The notes beneath the pieces were generated by a model. It made no database searches. It worked only from the letters and a program-made list of their open reading frames with translations, and was not told the origin of the DNA. The translations under genes and the position numbers were made by a program. DNA of 64,000 nt from Marmoricola sp. URHB0036. GTDB lineage: Bacteria > Actinomycetota > Actinomycetes > Propionibacteriales > Nocardioidaceae. Shown here in pieces: positions 28,239 through 37,299 of the stretch; position 1 is the stretch's first letter, and each line of letters begins with the position of its first letter. Location of the stretch: NCBI RefSeq assembly GCF_000426045.1, contig NZ_AUEP01000010.1, forward strand, positions 1-64,000, given 5' to 3'.

Positions 28239-29018
28239 TCAGAGGGGCGTCACGTACGCGCCCGAGATGCCGCCGTCGACCAGGAACGTGCTCGCGGTGA
28301 TGAAGCTCGACTCGTCGGAGGCCAGGAACAGCACGGCGTTGGCCAGCTCCTCGGGCTCGGCGAACCGACCCATCGGCACGTGCACCAGCCGCCGGGCCGC
28401 CCGCTCGGCGTCCTTCGCGAACAGCTCCTTGAGCAAGGGGGTGTTCACCGGTCCGGGGCACAACGCGTTCACCCGGATGCCGTCGCGCGCGAACTGCACG
28501 CCGAGCTCGCGGCTCATCGACAGCACGCCACCCTTCGAGGCCGAGTAGGAGATCTGGCTGGTGGCCGCGCCCATCACGGCGACGAACGACGCGGTGTTGA
28601 TGATCGAGCCGGACTTCTGCTCGAGCATGTAGGGCAGGGCTGCCTTGCAGCACAGGTAGACGCTGGTCAGGTTCACCTCCTGCACCCGCCGCCACGCCTC
28701 GAGCTCGGTGTCCAGGATCGAGTCGTCGTCGGGCGGGGAGATCCCCGCGTTGTTGAACGCGATGTCGACCGAGCCCCAGGTGTCCTTGGCCGTCGCGAAG
28801 AGCGCGTCGACCTCCTCCTTGCTGGTCACGTCGACGTGGGCGTACGCCGCGAACTCCGCACCGCCGAGCTGACCGACGAGCTCGTGCCCGCGCTGGTCGT
28901 CGATGTCGCCGATGAGCACGCGCGCGCCCTCCTCGACGAACCGGTTCACCGTCGCCAACCCGATCCCCGAGCACCCGCCGGTGACCACCGCGACCTTGCC
29001 GTCCAGACGTCCTGCCAT
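28239..29018 (-). CDS. SDR-family oxidoreductase
   Basis: The 259-residue classical short-chain dehydrogenase has VVTGGCSGIG (nucleotide-binding glycine motif), NNAGI, a catalytic serine in NTASF and the YSASKGG catalytic Tyr/Lys. The acidic residue after strand 2 (IGDIDD) favours NAD+. Its position between the ligase/aldehyde dehydrogenase pair and the PuuD-like gene suggests that it oxidises an alcohol intermediate, for example a gamma-glutamyl amino-alcohol to the aldehyde (inference). The spacing of 65 bases to the aldehyde dehydrogenase contains a REP-like repeat. Confidence 0.88.
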   Translation of the reverse strand: MAGRLDGKVAVVTGGCSGIGLATVNRFVEEGARVLIGDIDDQRGHELVGQLGGAEFAAYAHVDVTSKEEVDALFATAKDTWGSVDIAFNNAGISPPDDDSILDTELEAWRRVQEVNLTSVYLCCKAALPYMLEQKSGSIINTASFVAVMGAATSQISYSASKGGVLSMSRELGVQFARDGIRVNALCPGPVNTPLLKELFAKDAERAARRLVHVPMGRFAEPEELANAVLFLASDESSFITASTFLVDGGISGAYVTPL

Positions 29019-29034
29019 GTCATGTGCCTTTCTA

Positions 29035-29078
29035 GGTGGTCGAGCAGCGAGCGAAGCGAGTGGATGGTCGAGACCACC
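29035..29078. repeat. REP-like element, third copy
   Basis: The 44-base element starts GGTGGTCGAGCAGCGAGC, has AGCGAAGCGAG in the centre and ends GGTCGAGACCACC; its two ends are near-complementary. It matches the pair at 8986-9099 and lies between the SDR start and the aldehyde dehydrogenase stop. Confidence 0.8.
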
Positions 29079-29083
29079 GCTGC

Positions 29084-30436
29084 TCAGTGGGCGATGAACA
29101 CGTTCTTCTCCTCGGTGAACGCGTTGGGGGCGTCCGGACCGAGCTCGCGGCCCAGCCCCGACTGCTTGTAGCCGCCGAACGGCGTCCAGTAGCGCACCGC
29201 CGAGTGGCTGTTCACGCTGAGGTTGCCGGACTCCACACCACGCGCGACCCGCAGTGCGCGACCGAGGTCGTTGGTGAAAATCGACCCGGACAGCCCGTAC
29301 TCGGTGTCGTTGGCCAGCGAGATCGCCTCCTCCTCGCTGTCGAACGGCATCACCGCCACGACCGGACCGAACACCTCCTCGCGCCACACAGCCTCGCTCG
29401 TGCTCCTCGACTCGACGACGGTCGGCGGCAGCCAGAACCCGTCACCGTCCGGGCGCGAGCCGGTGAACGCGACGTCGGCGCCGTCGATGTAGCGCTGCAC
29501 CGAGTCGCGCTGCGCGGCCGAGACCATCGGGCCCATCTCGCTGTCGTCCTGACCCGGGTCGATCACCTTGAGTGCTCGGACGGACTGCTCGAGCCCGCTC
29601 ACGAACTCGTCGTACGCCGAACGCTCGACCAGGATTCGCGACCGGGCGCAGCAGTCCTGGCCGGCGTTGTCGAAGACGGCGTACGGCGCACTGGCCGCGG
29701 CTGCTGCGACGTCGGCGTCGGCGAAGACGATGTTGGCGCTCTTGCCGCCGAGCTCGAGGGTCACCCGCTTCACCTGCTCGGCGCAGCCGGCCATGATCTG
29801 CTTGCCCACCTCGGTCGACCCGGTGAAGCACACCTTGCGCACCGACGGGTGCGTCACGAAGCGCTGGCCGACCACCGATCCCTTGCCGGGTACGACGGTG
29901 AGCACTCCCTCGGGGAGACCGGCCTCGAGCGCGAGCTCGCCGATCCTGATCGCGGTCAGCGGGGTGATCTCGGCCGGCTTGAGCACGACCGTGTTGCCCG
30001 CGGCGAGGGCCGGCGCGAAGCCCCAGCCGGCGATCGGCATCGGGAAGTTCCAGGGCACGATGATGCCCACCACGCCGAGGGGCTCGTGGAAGGTGATGTC
30101 CACGCCTCCCGGCACCGGGATCTGCCTGCCGAACAGTCGCTCGGGGGCCGCCGAGTAGTAGTTGAGGCAGTCGCGGACGTTGCCCGCCTCCCAGCGGGCG
30201 TTGCCGATCGTGTGGCCGGCGTTGGCCACCTCGAGCCGGGCCAGCTCCTCGATGTGCTCGTCGATGACGGCGGCGAAAGCGCGCAGCATCCGCGCCCGCT
30301 CGCCGGGTGCCACGTCACGCCAGCCGGGGAAGGCCTCCTGGGCGCGGTCGATCGCCGCGTCGGTCTCCTCCAGGCTCGCCGATCCGACCTCGGCGATCTG
30401 CTCGGTGGTGACCGGGTTGATGACGGCAGTCGTCAA
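29084..30436 (-). CDS. NAD(P)-dependent aldehyde dehydrogenase (gamma-glutamyl aldehyde type)
   Basis: The 450-residue protein has the ALDH motifs VPWNFPMPIAGW, CFTGSTEVGKQI, LELGGKSAN (catalytic Glu) and FDNAGQDCCARSR (catalytic Cys). Context with a gamma-glutamyl ligase suggests that it oxidises a gamma-glutamyl-linked aldehyde, like PuuC. The start is TTG 30436, three bases after the ligase stop, with GAGAGG upstream; no ATG or GTG fits the conserved N-terminus. At 450 residues it is shorter than PuuC (about 495), lacking part of the N-terminal extension. Confidence 0.9.
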   Translation of the reverse strand: MTTAVINPVTTEQIAEVGSASLEETDAAIDRAQEAFPGWRDVAPGERARMLRAFAAVIDEHIEELARLEVANAGHTIGNARWEAGNVRDCLNYYSAAPERLFGRQIPVPGGVDITFHEPLGVVGIIVPWNFPMPIAGWGFAPALAAGNTVVLKPAEITPLTAIRIGELALEAGLPEGVLTVVPGKGSVVGQRFVTHPSVRKVCFTGSTEVGKQIMAGCAEQVKRVTLELGGKSANIVFADADVAAAAASAPYAVFDNAGQDCCARSRILVERSAYDEFVSGLEQSVRALKVIDPGQDDSEMGPMVSAAQRDSVQRYIDGADVAFTGSRPDGDGFWLPPTVVESRSTSEAVWREEVFGPVVAVMPFDSEEEAISLANDTEYGLSGSIFTNDLGRALRVARGVESGNLSVNSHSAVRYWTPFGGYKQSGLGRELGPDAPNAFTEEKNVFIAH

Positions 30437-30439
30437 GGT

Positions 30440-31801
30440 TCACATCCTCTCGAAGGTCCGGGCGAGCTCCCAGTCGGTGACAGCGGCGTCGAAGGCCGCG
30501 AGCTCGACGTCGGCCATGTTGACGTAGTGGTCCACGACGTCGTCACCCAGGGCTGCCCTGGCCATGTCCGACGCCGCGAACGCCTCGCGTGCGGCCCGCA
30601 ACGTGTGCGGCACGTGCGGCTTGTCCGAGGCGTAGGCGTTGCCAACCAGCTCGTCCTCGAGCTCCAGCTCGTTCTCGATCCCGTAGAGCCCGCCCGCGAG
30701 CATCGCGGCCAGCGCCAGGTAGGGGTTCACGTCGCCGCCGGGCAGCCGGTTCTCCATCCGTCCCGATGCGCCGTGCCCGACCAGCCGGACGGCGCAGGTG
30801 CGGTTGTCGGTGCCCCAGGCGACGGCCGTCGGCGCGAACGAGGCGGAGGCGAATCGCTTGTAGGAGTTGATGTTCGGCGCGTAGAGCAGGGTGAAGTCGG
30901 TCATCGTGGCGAGTACGCCGGCGACGAACTGGTCGTAGAGCGGCGAGCGCTCGGCGCCCTCCCCGAAGACGATGCTCCCGTCGGCACCGCGCAGCGACAG
31001 GTGGATGTGGCAGGAGTTGCCCTCGCGCTCGTCGTACTTCGCCATGAACGTGATCGCCTGACCGTGCTGCGAGGCGATCTCCTTGGCAGCGGTCTTGTAG
31101 ACGGCGTGGTTGTCGGCGGTGACGAGTGCCTCGGCGTAGAGGAAGCCGATCTCGTGCTGGCCGAAGTTGCACTCGCCCTTCGCGCCCTCGACGTCGAGGC
31201 CGGCGGCGTACATCTGGTTGCGGATGTCGCGCAGCAGCGGCTCGACGCGCGAGGTGCCGATGAGGGAGTAGTCGATGTTGTACTGGTTCACCGGTGTCAG
31301 GTCGCGCCAGCGCCGGTCGTGCGCGTCCTCGTAGGTGTTGTTGAACGCGATGAACTCCAGCTCGGTGCCGGCCAGCGCCACCATGTCCTTGGCGGCGACC
31401 CGCTCGAGCTGGTGCTTGAGGATCGTGCGCGGCGACTGCACGACCGGGGCGTGGTCGAGCCAGACCAGGTCGCACTGCACCATCGCGGTGGCCGGCAGGT
31501 GGGGGAGCAGGCGCAGGGTGTCCCAGTCGGGGACGAACTCCATGTCGCCGTACCCCCGCTCCCACGAGGAGATGGAGTAGCCGGCCACCGTGTTCATGTC
31601 GATGTCGACGGCCAGCAGGTAGTTGCACCCCTCGGTGCCGTGCTCGAGGGCGAAGTCGAGGAAGTAGCGGCCGTGCAGCCGCTTGCCCTGCAACCGGCCC
31701 TGCATGTCGGTGAAGCCGAGCACCACCGTGTCGACCTCGCCCGACTCGATCATCGAGCGCAGCCGGTCGAGGGTGAGATACCGGTCGTTGGGTGTGCTCA
31801 T
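30440..31801 (-). CDS. Glutamine-synthetase-like gamma-glutamyl-amine ligase (PuuA/GlnA3/GlnA4 type)
   Basis: The 453-residue protein has the glutamine synthetase fold (GTELEFIAFN; EGNSCHIHLSLRG; NRLPGGDVNPYLALAAMLAGG) but starts with a short N-terminus, and its neighbours are catabolic, unlike assimilation-type GlnA. It probably joins glutamate to a polyamine or an amino-alcohol using ATP. It is the first structural gene of the ligase-ALDH-SDR-hydrolase series and lies 91 bases downstream of the GntR gene. A 12-bp tandem repeat fills part of that gap. Exact amine not determinable. Confidence 0.9.
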   Translation of the reverse strand: MSTPNDRYLTLDRLRSMIESGEVDTVVLGFTDMQGRLQGKRLHGRYFLDFALEHGTEGCNYLLAVDIDMNTVAGYSISSWERGYGDMEFVPDWDTLRLLPHLPATAMVQCDLVWLDHAPVVQSPRTILKHQLERVAAKDMVALAGTELEFIAFNNTYEDAHDRRWRDLTPVNQYNIDYSLIGTSRVEPLLRDIRNQMYAAGLDVEGAKGECNFGQHEIGFLYAEALVTADNHAVYKTAAKEIASQHGQAITFMAKYDEREGNSCHIHLSLRGADGSIVFGEGAERSPLYDQFVAGVLATMTDFTLLYAPNINSYKRFASASFAPTAVAWGTDNRTCAVRLVGHGASGRMENRLPGGDVNPYLALAAMLAGGLYGIENELELEDELVGNAYASDKPHVPHTLRAAREAFAASDMARAALGDDVVDHYVNMADVELAAFDAAVTDWELARTFERM

Positions 31802-31852
31802 CGTGCTCTCCCGTGGGTCTCGCCGTGGTGGGTGTCGTAGCCGTCGTCGTGC

Positions 31853-31900
31853 CTGGTCATCCGACTGGTCATCCGACTGGTCATCCGAACAGTCATCCGA
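31853..31900. repeat. 12-bp tandem repeat, four units
   Basis: Three exact CTGGTCATCCGA units (31853-31888) and one variant ACAGTCATCCGA follow each other. The array covers the last codons of the GntR gene and part of the leader of the ligase gene. Confidence 0.85.
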
Positions 31901-32633
31901 GCAGTCCTCGCAACAGGGCGGCCGTGTCGTCGCAGTGCTCCTGCATCACCTGGTGCGCGCGGTCCTCCCGACCGCCCAGGATCGCCGCGACGATCCGTGC
32001 GTGCTGGGTGTCGGAGTGGGCGATGTTCGCCTCCAGGACCGGGATCGCGCTGAGCATCTCGTGCATCGTCGACTGCACCGACGTCACGGCCTCGATCAGG
32101 CGGGAGGAGCCGGTGAGTGCCGCGATGGTGAGGTGGAAGCGAGAGTCGGCCTGCCGGTGCACGGCCGGGCCGCTCGCGGTGGCCACCGCCTCGTGCGCCG
32201 CCTCCAGCCGCTCCACCTGCTCCTCGCCGAGCGGGGAGCTGGCGGCCAGGCGCGCGCCGCCGGGCTCCACGATCCGGCGGAAGTCGAGCATGTCCGCCCA
32301 GTCGGCCCGCCGTGAGGGAGTACGCCGCGACGCGGCCCGTGCGGACGGGGTGGCCGGCCGCATCGTCACCACGGTGCCCCCGCCGCGACCGCGTGTGGTC
32401 TGTACCAGTCCGGCCTGACGCAACGCAGCCATGGCCTCGCGCAACGTCGCGCGGGACACTGCCAGTCGTCCGGCCAGGTCACGCTCCGACGGCAGCACCG
32501 ACCCTCGGGGGTAGACGCCCAGACGGATGAGCGTCGCCAGCTGCTCCACGCAGGCCTCGAAGGCGTGGTGTCCCCGTACCGGGCGCAGCACCGCCTCGGG
32601 CAGCGCAGGGTCGGGAGCGGGGATCACGTCCAA
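31893..32633 (-). CDS. GntR-family regulator with FCD domain
   Basis: The 246-residue protein has an N-terminal GntR winged helix (IRLGVYPRGSVLPSERDLAGRLAVSRATLREAMAALRQAGLV) and a C-terminal FCD helical bundle with the metal/ligand pattern DFRRIVEPG, DSRFHLTIAALTG and HARIVAAILGG. It lies between the permease (divergent) and the amine-degradation genes (downstream), so it probably controls both. TTG 32633 is listed; GTG 32627 is a close alternative. Confidence 0.9.
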   Translation of the reverse strand: MDVIPAPDPALPEAVLRPVRGHHAFEACVEQLATLIRLGVYPRGSVLPSERDLAGRLAVSRATLREAMAALRQAGLVQTTRGRGGGTVVTMRPATPSARAASRRTPSRRADWADMLDFRRIVEPGGARLAASSPLGEEQVERLEAAHEAVATASGPAVHRQADSRFHLTIAALTGSSRLIEAVTSVQSTMHEMLSAIPVLEANIAHSDTQHARIVAAILGGREDRAHQVMQEHCDDTAALLRGLLG

Positions 32634-32664
32634 CAGTGTTCGAGCCTGCTGACGCGAGTGTCAA

Positions 32665-32726
32665 TGGTCTGGACTCAAACCTTTTACATCCCGGCTATGG
32701 ACGGGGTCGAGATTTGAGGTCTACCT
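32665..32726. promoter_or_regulatory. Candidate GntR operators in the divergent promoter region
   Basis: TGGTCTGGACTCA (32665-32677) is a one-mismatch inverted repeat of TGGTC, and AGGTCTACCT (32717-32726) has AGGT/ACCT arms; both resemble the GT-n-AC layout bound by FCD-type GntR proteins. They lie between the GntR gene and the permease, whose AGGAGG ribosome site is at 32756-32761. Confidence 0.4.
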
Positions 32727-32767
32727 TGCTGGGCACGGGCCAGATTGTCTTTCCCAGGAGGCGGAAC

Positions 32768-34315
32768 ATGGCTACGACCGAACCCGAGCTCAACTCCGAC
32801 GACCAACTGCTGGCGAAGCTCGGCTACAAGCAGGAACTCAGTCGTTCCTGGTCGAGCTTCTCCAACTTCGCCATCTCGTTCTCGATCATCTCGATCCTCG
32901 CCGGCTGCTTCACGACCTTCTACCAGGGCTGGAACAACGGTGGCCCGGTAGCGATCTCGTGGGGCTGGCCGATCATCTCGGCCTTCATCCTGCTCATCGG
33001 CTTCACCATGAGCGAGCTGGTCTCGGCGTACCCGACCTCGGGTGGGATCTACTGGTGGGCCTCCAAGATGGGCGGCCCGGCGGCCGGCTTCTTCACCGGC
33101 TGGCTGAACCTCATCGGGCTGCTCGCGGTCACCGCCTCCGTGGCGTACGGCGCCGCGACGTTCCTCGACCTCACGATCAGCACGATCAGCGACAGCTGGG
33201 CCGGTGACTACTCCCTCACCCGCGTGTTCATCCTCTTCGTGGCGATCATGGTCCTGGCTGCCCTGGCCAACATCTTCAGCGGCCATCTCCTCGCCATCGT
33301 CAACAACATCTCGGTGTGGTGGCACGTCGCCGGCGCCACGATCGTGATCCTCATCCTGATCTTCGTCCCCGACCACCACCAGAGCCTCACCTACGTCTAC
33401 ACGGAGCGGATCAACAACTCCGGCTTCAGCAGCGGGTTCTACTGGTTCCTGGTGCTGCCGCTCGGCTTCCTGCTCACGCAGTACACGATCACCGGGTTCG
33501 ACGCCTCGGCCCACCTCTCGGAGGAGACACAGGGCGCGGCGGAGGGTGCGGCCAAGGGCATCTGGCGGTCGATCTTCTACTCGGCCATCGGTGGCTACGT
33601 GCTCCTGCTCTCGTTCGTGTTCGCGGTGCAGGACCCCGACGGCGTCAACAAGGGGTTCGGGAACGTCGACGTGATCTTCACCCAGGCACTGGGCGAGGGT
33701 TGGCACTTCACGATCCTGCTGATCTCGACCGCCGGCCAGCTGTTCTGCGCCACGGCCTGCCTGACCAGCGCTTCGCGGATGACGTTCGCGTTCAGCCGTG
33801 ACGGCGCCATTCCCGGCTCGTCGTGGCTGTCCAAGGTCAACGCCGCCACCAAGATCCCGGCCAACGCGGTGATGTTCGTGGCGACCATCGGGATCCTCAT
33901 CACGCTGCCCGCGCTGAAGAGCGTCGGTGGAGTGCCGGTCGCCTTCCTGGCGGTTGTCTCAGTGGCCGTGATCGGGCTCTACCTCGCGTTCGCGGTGCCG
34001 ATCTTCCTGCGGTGGCGGATGGGCGACGCCTTCGAGCCCGGGTCGTGGACCAACGGCAAGAAGTACAAGTGGATGAACCTCGTCGCGGTGATCGAGATCG
34101 TGGTCATCTCCATCTACTTCATCATGCCCTTCACCCCGGCAGGCGTACCGGGCAACAAGGACTTCGCCTGGTCGAGCGTCAACTACGCGCCGGTGCTGAC
34201 CTTCGGGACGCTGATCATCCTGGCCATCTGGTGGAAGGTGTCGGCCAAGAACTGGTTCACCGGCCCGAAGCACACGATCGACCAGGCTGTCCTCGAGGCG
34301 TTCGACGAGGGCTGA
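32768..34315 (+). CDS. APC-family amino acid/amine permease
   Basis: The 515-residue protein has about 12 hydrophobic segments and APC features: an N-terminal SRSWSSFSNFAISFSIISI, YPTSGGIYWWASKMGGP and FDASAHLSEET, as in GABA/choline/ethanolamine-type permeases. ATG 32768 follows AGGAGG at 6 bases. It is divergent from the GntR regulator and probably imports the amine that the gamma-glutamylation pathway degrades. A GC-rich hairpin at 34348-34379 ends the unit. Confidence 0.92.
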   Translation: MATTEPELNSDDQLLAKLGYKQELSRSWSSFSNFAISFSIISILAGCFTTFYQGWNNGGPVAISWGWPIISAFILLIGFTMSELVSAYPTSGGIYWWASKMGGPAAGFFTGWLNLIGLLAVTASVAYGAATFLDLTISTISDSWAGDYSLTRVFILFVAIMVLAALANIFSGHLLAIVNNISVWWHVAGATIVILILIFVPDHHQSLTYVYTERINNSGFSSGFYWFLVLPLGFLLTQYTITGFDASAHLSEETQGAAEGAAKGIWRSIFYSAIGGYVLLLSFVFAVQDPDGVNKGFGNVDVIFTQALGEGWHFTILLISTAGQLFCATACLTSASRMTFAFSRDGAIPGSSWLSKVNAATKIPANAVMFVATIGILITLPALKSVGGVPVAFLAVVSVAVIGLYLAFAVPIFLRWRMGDAFEPGSWTNGKKYKWMNLVAVIEIVVISIYFIMPFTPAGVPGNKDFAWSSVNYAPVLTFGTLIILAIWWKVSAKNWFTGPKHTIDQAVLEAFDEG

Positions 34316-34347
34316 GTCCCCCCGCGAGTCACAAGCGCGTCACAGCC

Positions 34348-34379
34348 CCGGCCCGGACCTCGTCGTGAGGCCGGGCCGG
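34348..34379 (+). terminator. Hairpin after the APC permease
   Basis: 9-bp perfect arms CCGGCCCGG / CCGGGCCGG, with an inner CCT/AGG pair, lie 32 bases after the permease stop and 47 bases before the next gene. No U-tract follows. Confidence 0.6.
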
Positions 34380-34426
34380 TGGCAGGATGCCCCACTATCC
34401 CCGTCTCATCATCTGGAAGGACACGC

Positions 34427-35323
34427 ATGCGCAAGACCTCTCGGGTGGCCGCCACCCTGATCGTCGCCTCGATCGCCCTGGCCGGCTGCGGCTCCAACTC
34501 GCTGGACAGCGGCAGCGACAAGAAGGGCAGTGACGTCAAGACCTCGGTCGACAAGGCCGCGGCGGCGCTCGTGCCCCAGGAGATCAAGGACAAGGGCACC
34601 CTGACCATCGGCACCGACGCCAGCTACGCCCCCAGCGAGTTCTTCGCCGGTGACGGCAAGACCATCGAGGGCTTCGACATCGACCTGTTCACCGCCGTGG
34701 CCAAGAAGCTCGGCCTGAAGGTGAAGTTCCAGAACGCCAACTTCGACTCGATCATCACCGGCGTCCAGGGCAAGAAGTACGACCTCGGCATCTCCAGCTT
34801 CACGGTCAACGCCGACCGGATGAAGCAGGTCAACATGGTCAGCTACTTCAACGCCGGGACGCAGTGGGCCACGGCCGCGGGCAACCCCAAGAAGGTCGAC
34901 CCCGCCAAGCCGTGCGGCATCACGGTCGCCGTGCAGAAGGCGACGGTGCAGCAGGAGGAGGACCTGCCGCCGAAGCAGAAGGCCTGCCAGACGGCCGGCA
35001 AGCCGCTGAAGGTGCTCGTCTACACCGCCCAGGACCAGGCCACGGCCGCGGTCGTCTCCGGCAAGGCCGACGCGATGCTGGCGGACTCGCCGGTCGTGGC
35101 GTACGCCGTCAAGAAGTCCTCCGGAAAGCTGGACGCCGCCGGTGACATCTACGACTCCGCCCCCTACGGCTACGTCGTGCCGAAGGCCGACACCGCCCTC
35201 GCCGACGCGATCGTCGCGGGCCTGAAGTCGCTCGACACTGACGGGACCTACGCAAAGGTGCTGAACGACTGGGGCGTCGACCAGGGCGCGATCCACGACT
35301 TCACCGTCAACCCCGCGGTGTGA
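34427..35323 (+). CDS. Polar amino-acid ABC transporter, substrate-binding lipoprotein
   Basis: The 298-residue protein has a lipobox (IALAGCGS) and the family 3 solute-binding pattern: TLTIGTDASYAPSEF, FDIDLFTAVAKKLGL, FDSIITGVQGKKYDLGISSFT, and a second-lobe ITVAVQKATVQQ. It binds a small amino acid-like ligand outside the membrane. A permease and an ATPase gene follow on the same strand. Neighbourhood with the amine pathway suggests a related ligand (inference). Confidence 0.92.
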   Translation: MRKTSRVAATLIVASIALAGCGSNSLDSGSDKKGSDVKTSVDKAAAALVPQEIKDKGTLTIGTDASYAPSEFFAGDGKTIEGFDIDLFTAVAKKLGLKVKFQNANFDSIITGVQGKKYDLGISSFTVNADRMKQVNMVSYFNAGTQWATAAGNPKKVDPAKPCGITVAVQKATVQQEEDLPPKQKACQTAGKPLKVLVYTAQDQATAAVVSGKADAMLADSPVVAYAVKKSSGKLDAAGDIYDSAPYGYVVPKADTALADAIVAGLKSLDTDGTYAKVLNDWGVDQGAIHDFTVNPAV

Positions 35324-35326
35324 TCC

Positions 35327-35362
35327 CGAGAGACTGACCGAGAGACTGACCGAGAGACTGAC
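35327..35362. repeat. 12-bp tandem repeat, three units
   Basis: CGAGAGACTGAC is repeated three times exactly between the binding-protein stop and the permease start, ending 9 bases before ATG 35372. The GGAG ribosome site lies directly after the array. Confidence 0.88.
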
Positions 35363-35371
35363 GGAGTCCAC

Positions 35372-36361
35372 ATGAGTTCTGCTGCCGCCCCCGAGGACAC
35401 CGGTCCGACCCCGCCCTCGGGGGCGCAGGCAGAACGTCCCGGCACGATCGACGCGGTGCCCGTGCGGCACCCGTGGCGCTGGGTCACCATCGCCGTGATC
35501 CTGGCGCTGATCTTCCTGCTCGTTCGTCTGCTGCTCACCAACGACGCCTTCAACTGGTCCTTCGTGTGGCAGGCGATGGTCCAGTCCCCGGTGCTGAACG
35601 GACTGATGCTGGGCACCCTGCTGGGCACGGTCGGCGCGATGGTCATCGGCATCACCTTCGGCATCGCACTGGCCGTGATGCGCCTCTCCGACAACCCGGT
35701 GCTCTCCGGTGTCGCGTGGATCTACACCTGGTTCTTCCGCGCCATCCCCCGGCTGGTGCTGCTCACGATCATGGGCGCGCTCGGGGTGCTGTTCCCCGAC
35801 GGGCTGAACCTGATCCCGTTCGGCAACGACCTCGCCCACCTCTTCGGCGCCGACCACCTCGGCTTCGCCACCATCGACGCCAACCGGGTCTTCGTCGGCG
35901 TCCTGGGCGGCATCATCGGCCTCGGTCTCTCGGAGGCGGCCTACATGGCCGAGATCGCCCGCGCCGGCATCCTCTCGGTGGATCCCGGGCAACGTGAGGC
36001 CGCCTGTGCCCTGGGCATGAGCAACGGCAAGGCGATGCGTCGCATCGTGCTGCCGCAGGCCATGCGCGTGATCGTCCCGCCGACCGGCAACGAGACCATC
36101 GCGATGACCAAGGACACCTCCCTGCTCATCGCCATCCCGGTGACCACCGAGCTGTTCTTCCAGCTCAGCTCGATCGGTTCGCGCACCTACCAGACCTTCC
36201 CGGTGCTGGTCGCCGCGGTGCTCTGGTACCTCGTCGTGTGCAGCGTGCTGATGGTGGTGCAGTCGCGGCTCGAGGCGTACTTCGGACGGGGCTTCGGCAC
36301 CTCCGCCCCGGACGAGGGCTTCCGCACGCGGATGCTGTCGATGATCGGAGGCAGCAAGTGA
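35372..36361 (+). CDS. Polar amino-acid ABC transporter, permease
   Basis: The 329-residue protein has a polar N-terminus of about 40 residues and then several membrane segments. The EAA loop, [24 protein letters not shown], is the ATPase docking site of HisM/GlnP-type permeases. It is the only permease in the cluster, so the transporter may use a homodimer, or a partner elsewhere. Its stop overlaps the ATPase start (GTGA). Confidence 0.92.
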   Translation: MSSAAAPEDTGPTPPSGAQAERPGTIDAVPVRHPWRWVTIAVILALIFLLVRLLLTNDAFNWSFVWQAMVQSPVLNGLMLGTLLGTVGAMVIGITFGIALAVMRLSDNPVLSGVAWIYTWFFRAIPRLVLLTIMGALGVLFPDGLNLIPFGNDLAHLFGADHLGFATIDANRVFVGVLGGIIGLGLSEAAYMAEIARAGILSVDPGQREAACALGMSNGKAMRRIVLPQAMRVIVPPTGNETIAMTKDTSLLIAIPVTTELFFQLSSIGSRTYQTFPVLVAAVLWYLVVCSVLMVVQSRLEAYFGRGFGTSAPDEGFRTRMLSMIGGSK

Positions 36362-37185
36362 GCGACGTGATGCCCCTCGTGCACGCCGTCAACGTGCACA
36401 AGTCCTTCTACGGCGTCGAGGTGCTCAAGGGCATCGACATCGACGTCGCCGCCGGAGAGGTGATCTGCCTCCTGGGGCCCTCCGGATCCGGCAAGACGAC
36501 CTTCCTGCGCTGCATCAACCAGCTCGAGACGATCCAGGGCGGTCGCATCTGGATCGACGGCGAGCTGGCCGGCTACGAGGAGAAGGGCGGCCGGCTGCAC
36601 CGGCTCAACGACAAGCGGATCGCCGCCCAGCGTCGCGAGATCGGCATGGTCTTCCAGCGGTTCAACCTGTTCCCCCACAAGACCGCGCTGGCCAACATCA
36701 TGGAGGCGCCGGTCCACGTGGCCGGCACGGGCAAGGCGGAGGCCGAGAAGCGTGGCCGCGAGCTCCTCGAGCGCGTGGGGCTCGGCGAGCGCTGCGACGC
36801 CTACCCGGCCCAGCTCTCCGGAGGCCAGCAGCAGCGGGTCGCGATCGCCCGCGCGCTGGCCATGGACCCCAAGCTGATGCTGTTCGACGAACCCACCTCG
36901 GCGCTCGACCCCGAGCTCGTCGGGGAGGTCCTCGCTGTCATGCGCGAGCTGGCCGCCGCGGGCATGACCATGATCGTGGTCACCCACGAGATGGGCTTCG
37001 CCCGCGAGGTCGCCGACCGGGTGGTCTTCATGGATGGCGGCGTGGTGGTGGAGCAGGGTCCGCCGGAGGACGTCATCAACAACCCGCAGCACGAGCGCAC
37101 CCAGGCCTTCTTGTCCCGCATCAAGGAGGAGACCGAGGAGCACGCCGCTGCGCTGAAGGAGCGGGTTGCGGCCGAGGAGCTCTGA
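36358..37185 (+). CDS. Polar amino-acid ABC transporter, ATP-binding protein
   Basis: The 275-residue ATPase shows Walker [11 protein letters not shown]-loop [11 protein letters not shown], signature LSGGQQQR, Walker [13 protein letters not shown] and the switch His in VVTHEMGFA, as in GlnQ/HisP. GTG 36358 overlaps the permease stop; the frame is open further upstream, but only as a shadow. The C-terminal tail is Glu-rich. It energises uptake by the preceding binding protein and permease. Confidence 0.93.
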   Translation: MSDVMPLVHAVNVHKSFYGVEVLKGIDIDVAAGEVICLLGPSGSGKTTFLRCINQLETIQGGRIWIDGELAGYEEKGGRLHRLNDKRIAAQRREIGMVFQRFNLFPHKTALANIMEAPVHVAGTGKAEAEKRGRELLERVGLGERCDAYPAQLSGGQQQRVAIARALAMDPKLMLFDEPTSALDPELVGEVLAVMRELAAAGMTMIVVTHEMGFAREVADRVVFMDGGVVVEQGPPEDVINNPQHERTQAFLSRIKEETEEHAAALKERVAAEEL

Positions 37186-37299
37186 GCGCTCGATCTCCTC
37201 GAGGACCCCCCGCTGGTGTCCGGCGATTCGATTGGGCAAGATCGGGAACGACAGGCGTACGGCGCGACAGTGCGCCCACCCACCACGAGGAGGCACCAG

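Noticed and set aside
30440-31801. Primary nitrogen-assimilating glutamine synthetase
   Set aside because: Neighbours are aldehyde dehydrogenase, PuuD-like hydrolase and amine permease, which fits a catabolic gamma-glutamyl ligase.
34348-34379. Riboswitch ahead of the amino-acid binding protein
   Set aside because: Only a simple 9-bp hairpin is present with no further conserved structure; a terminator of the permease gene is enough.
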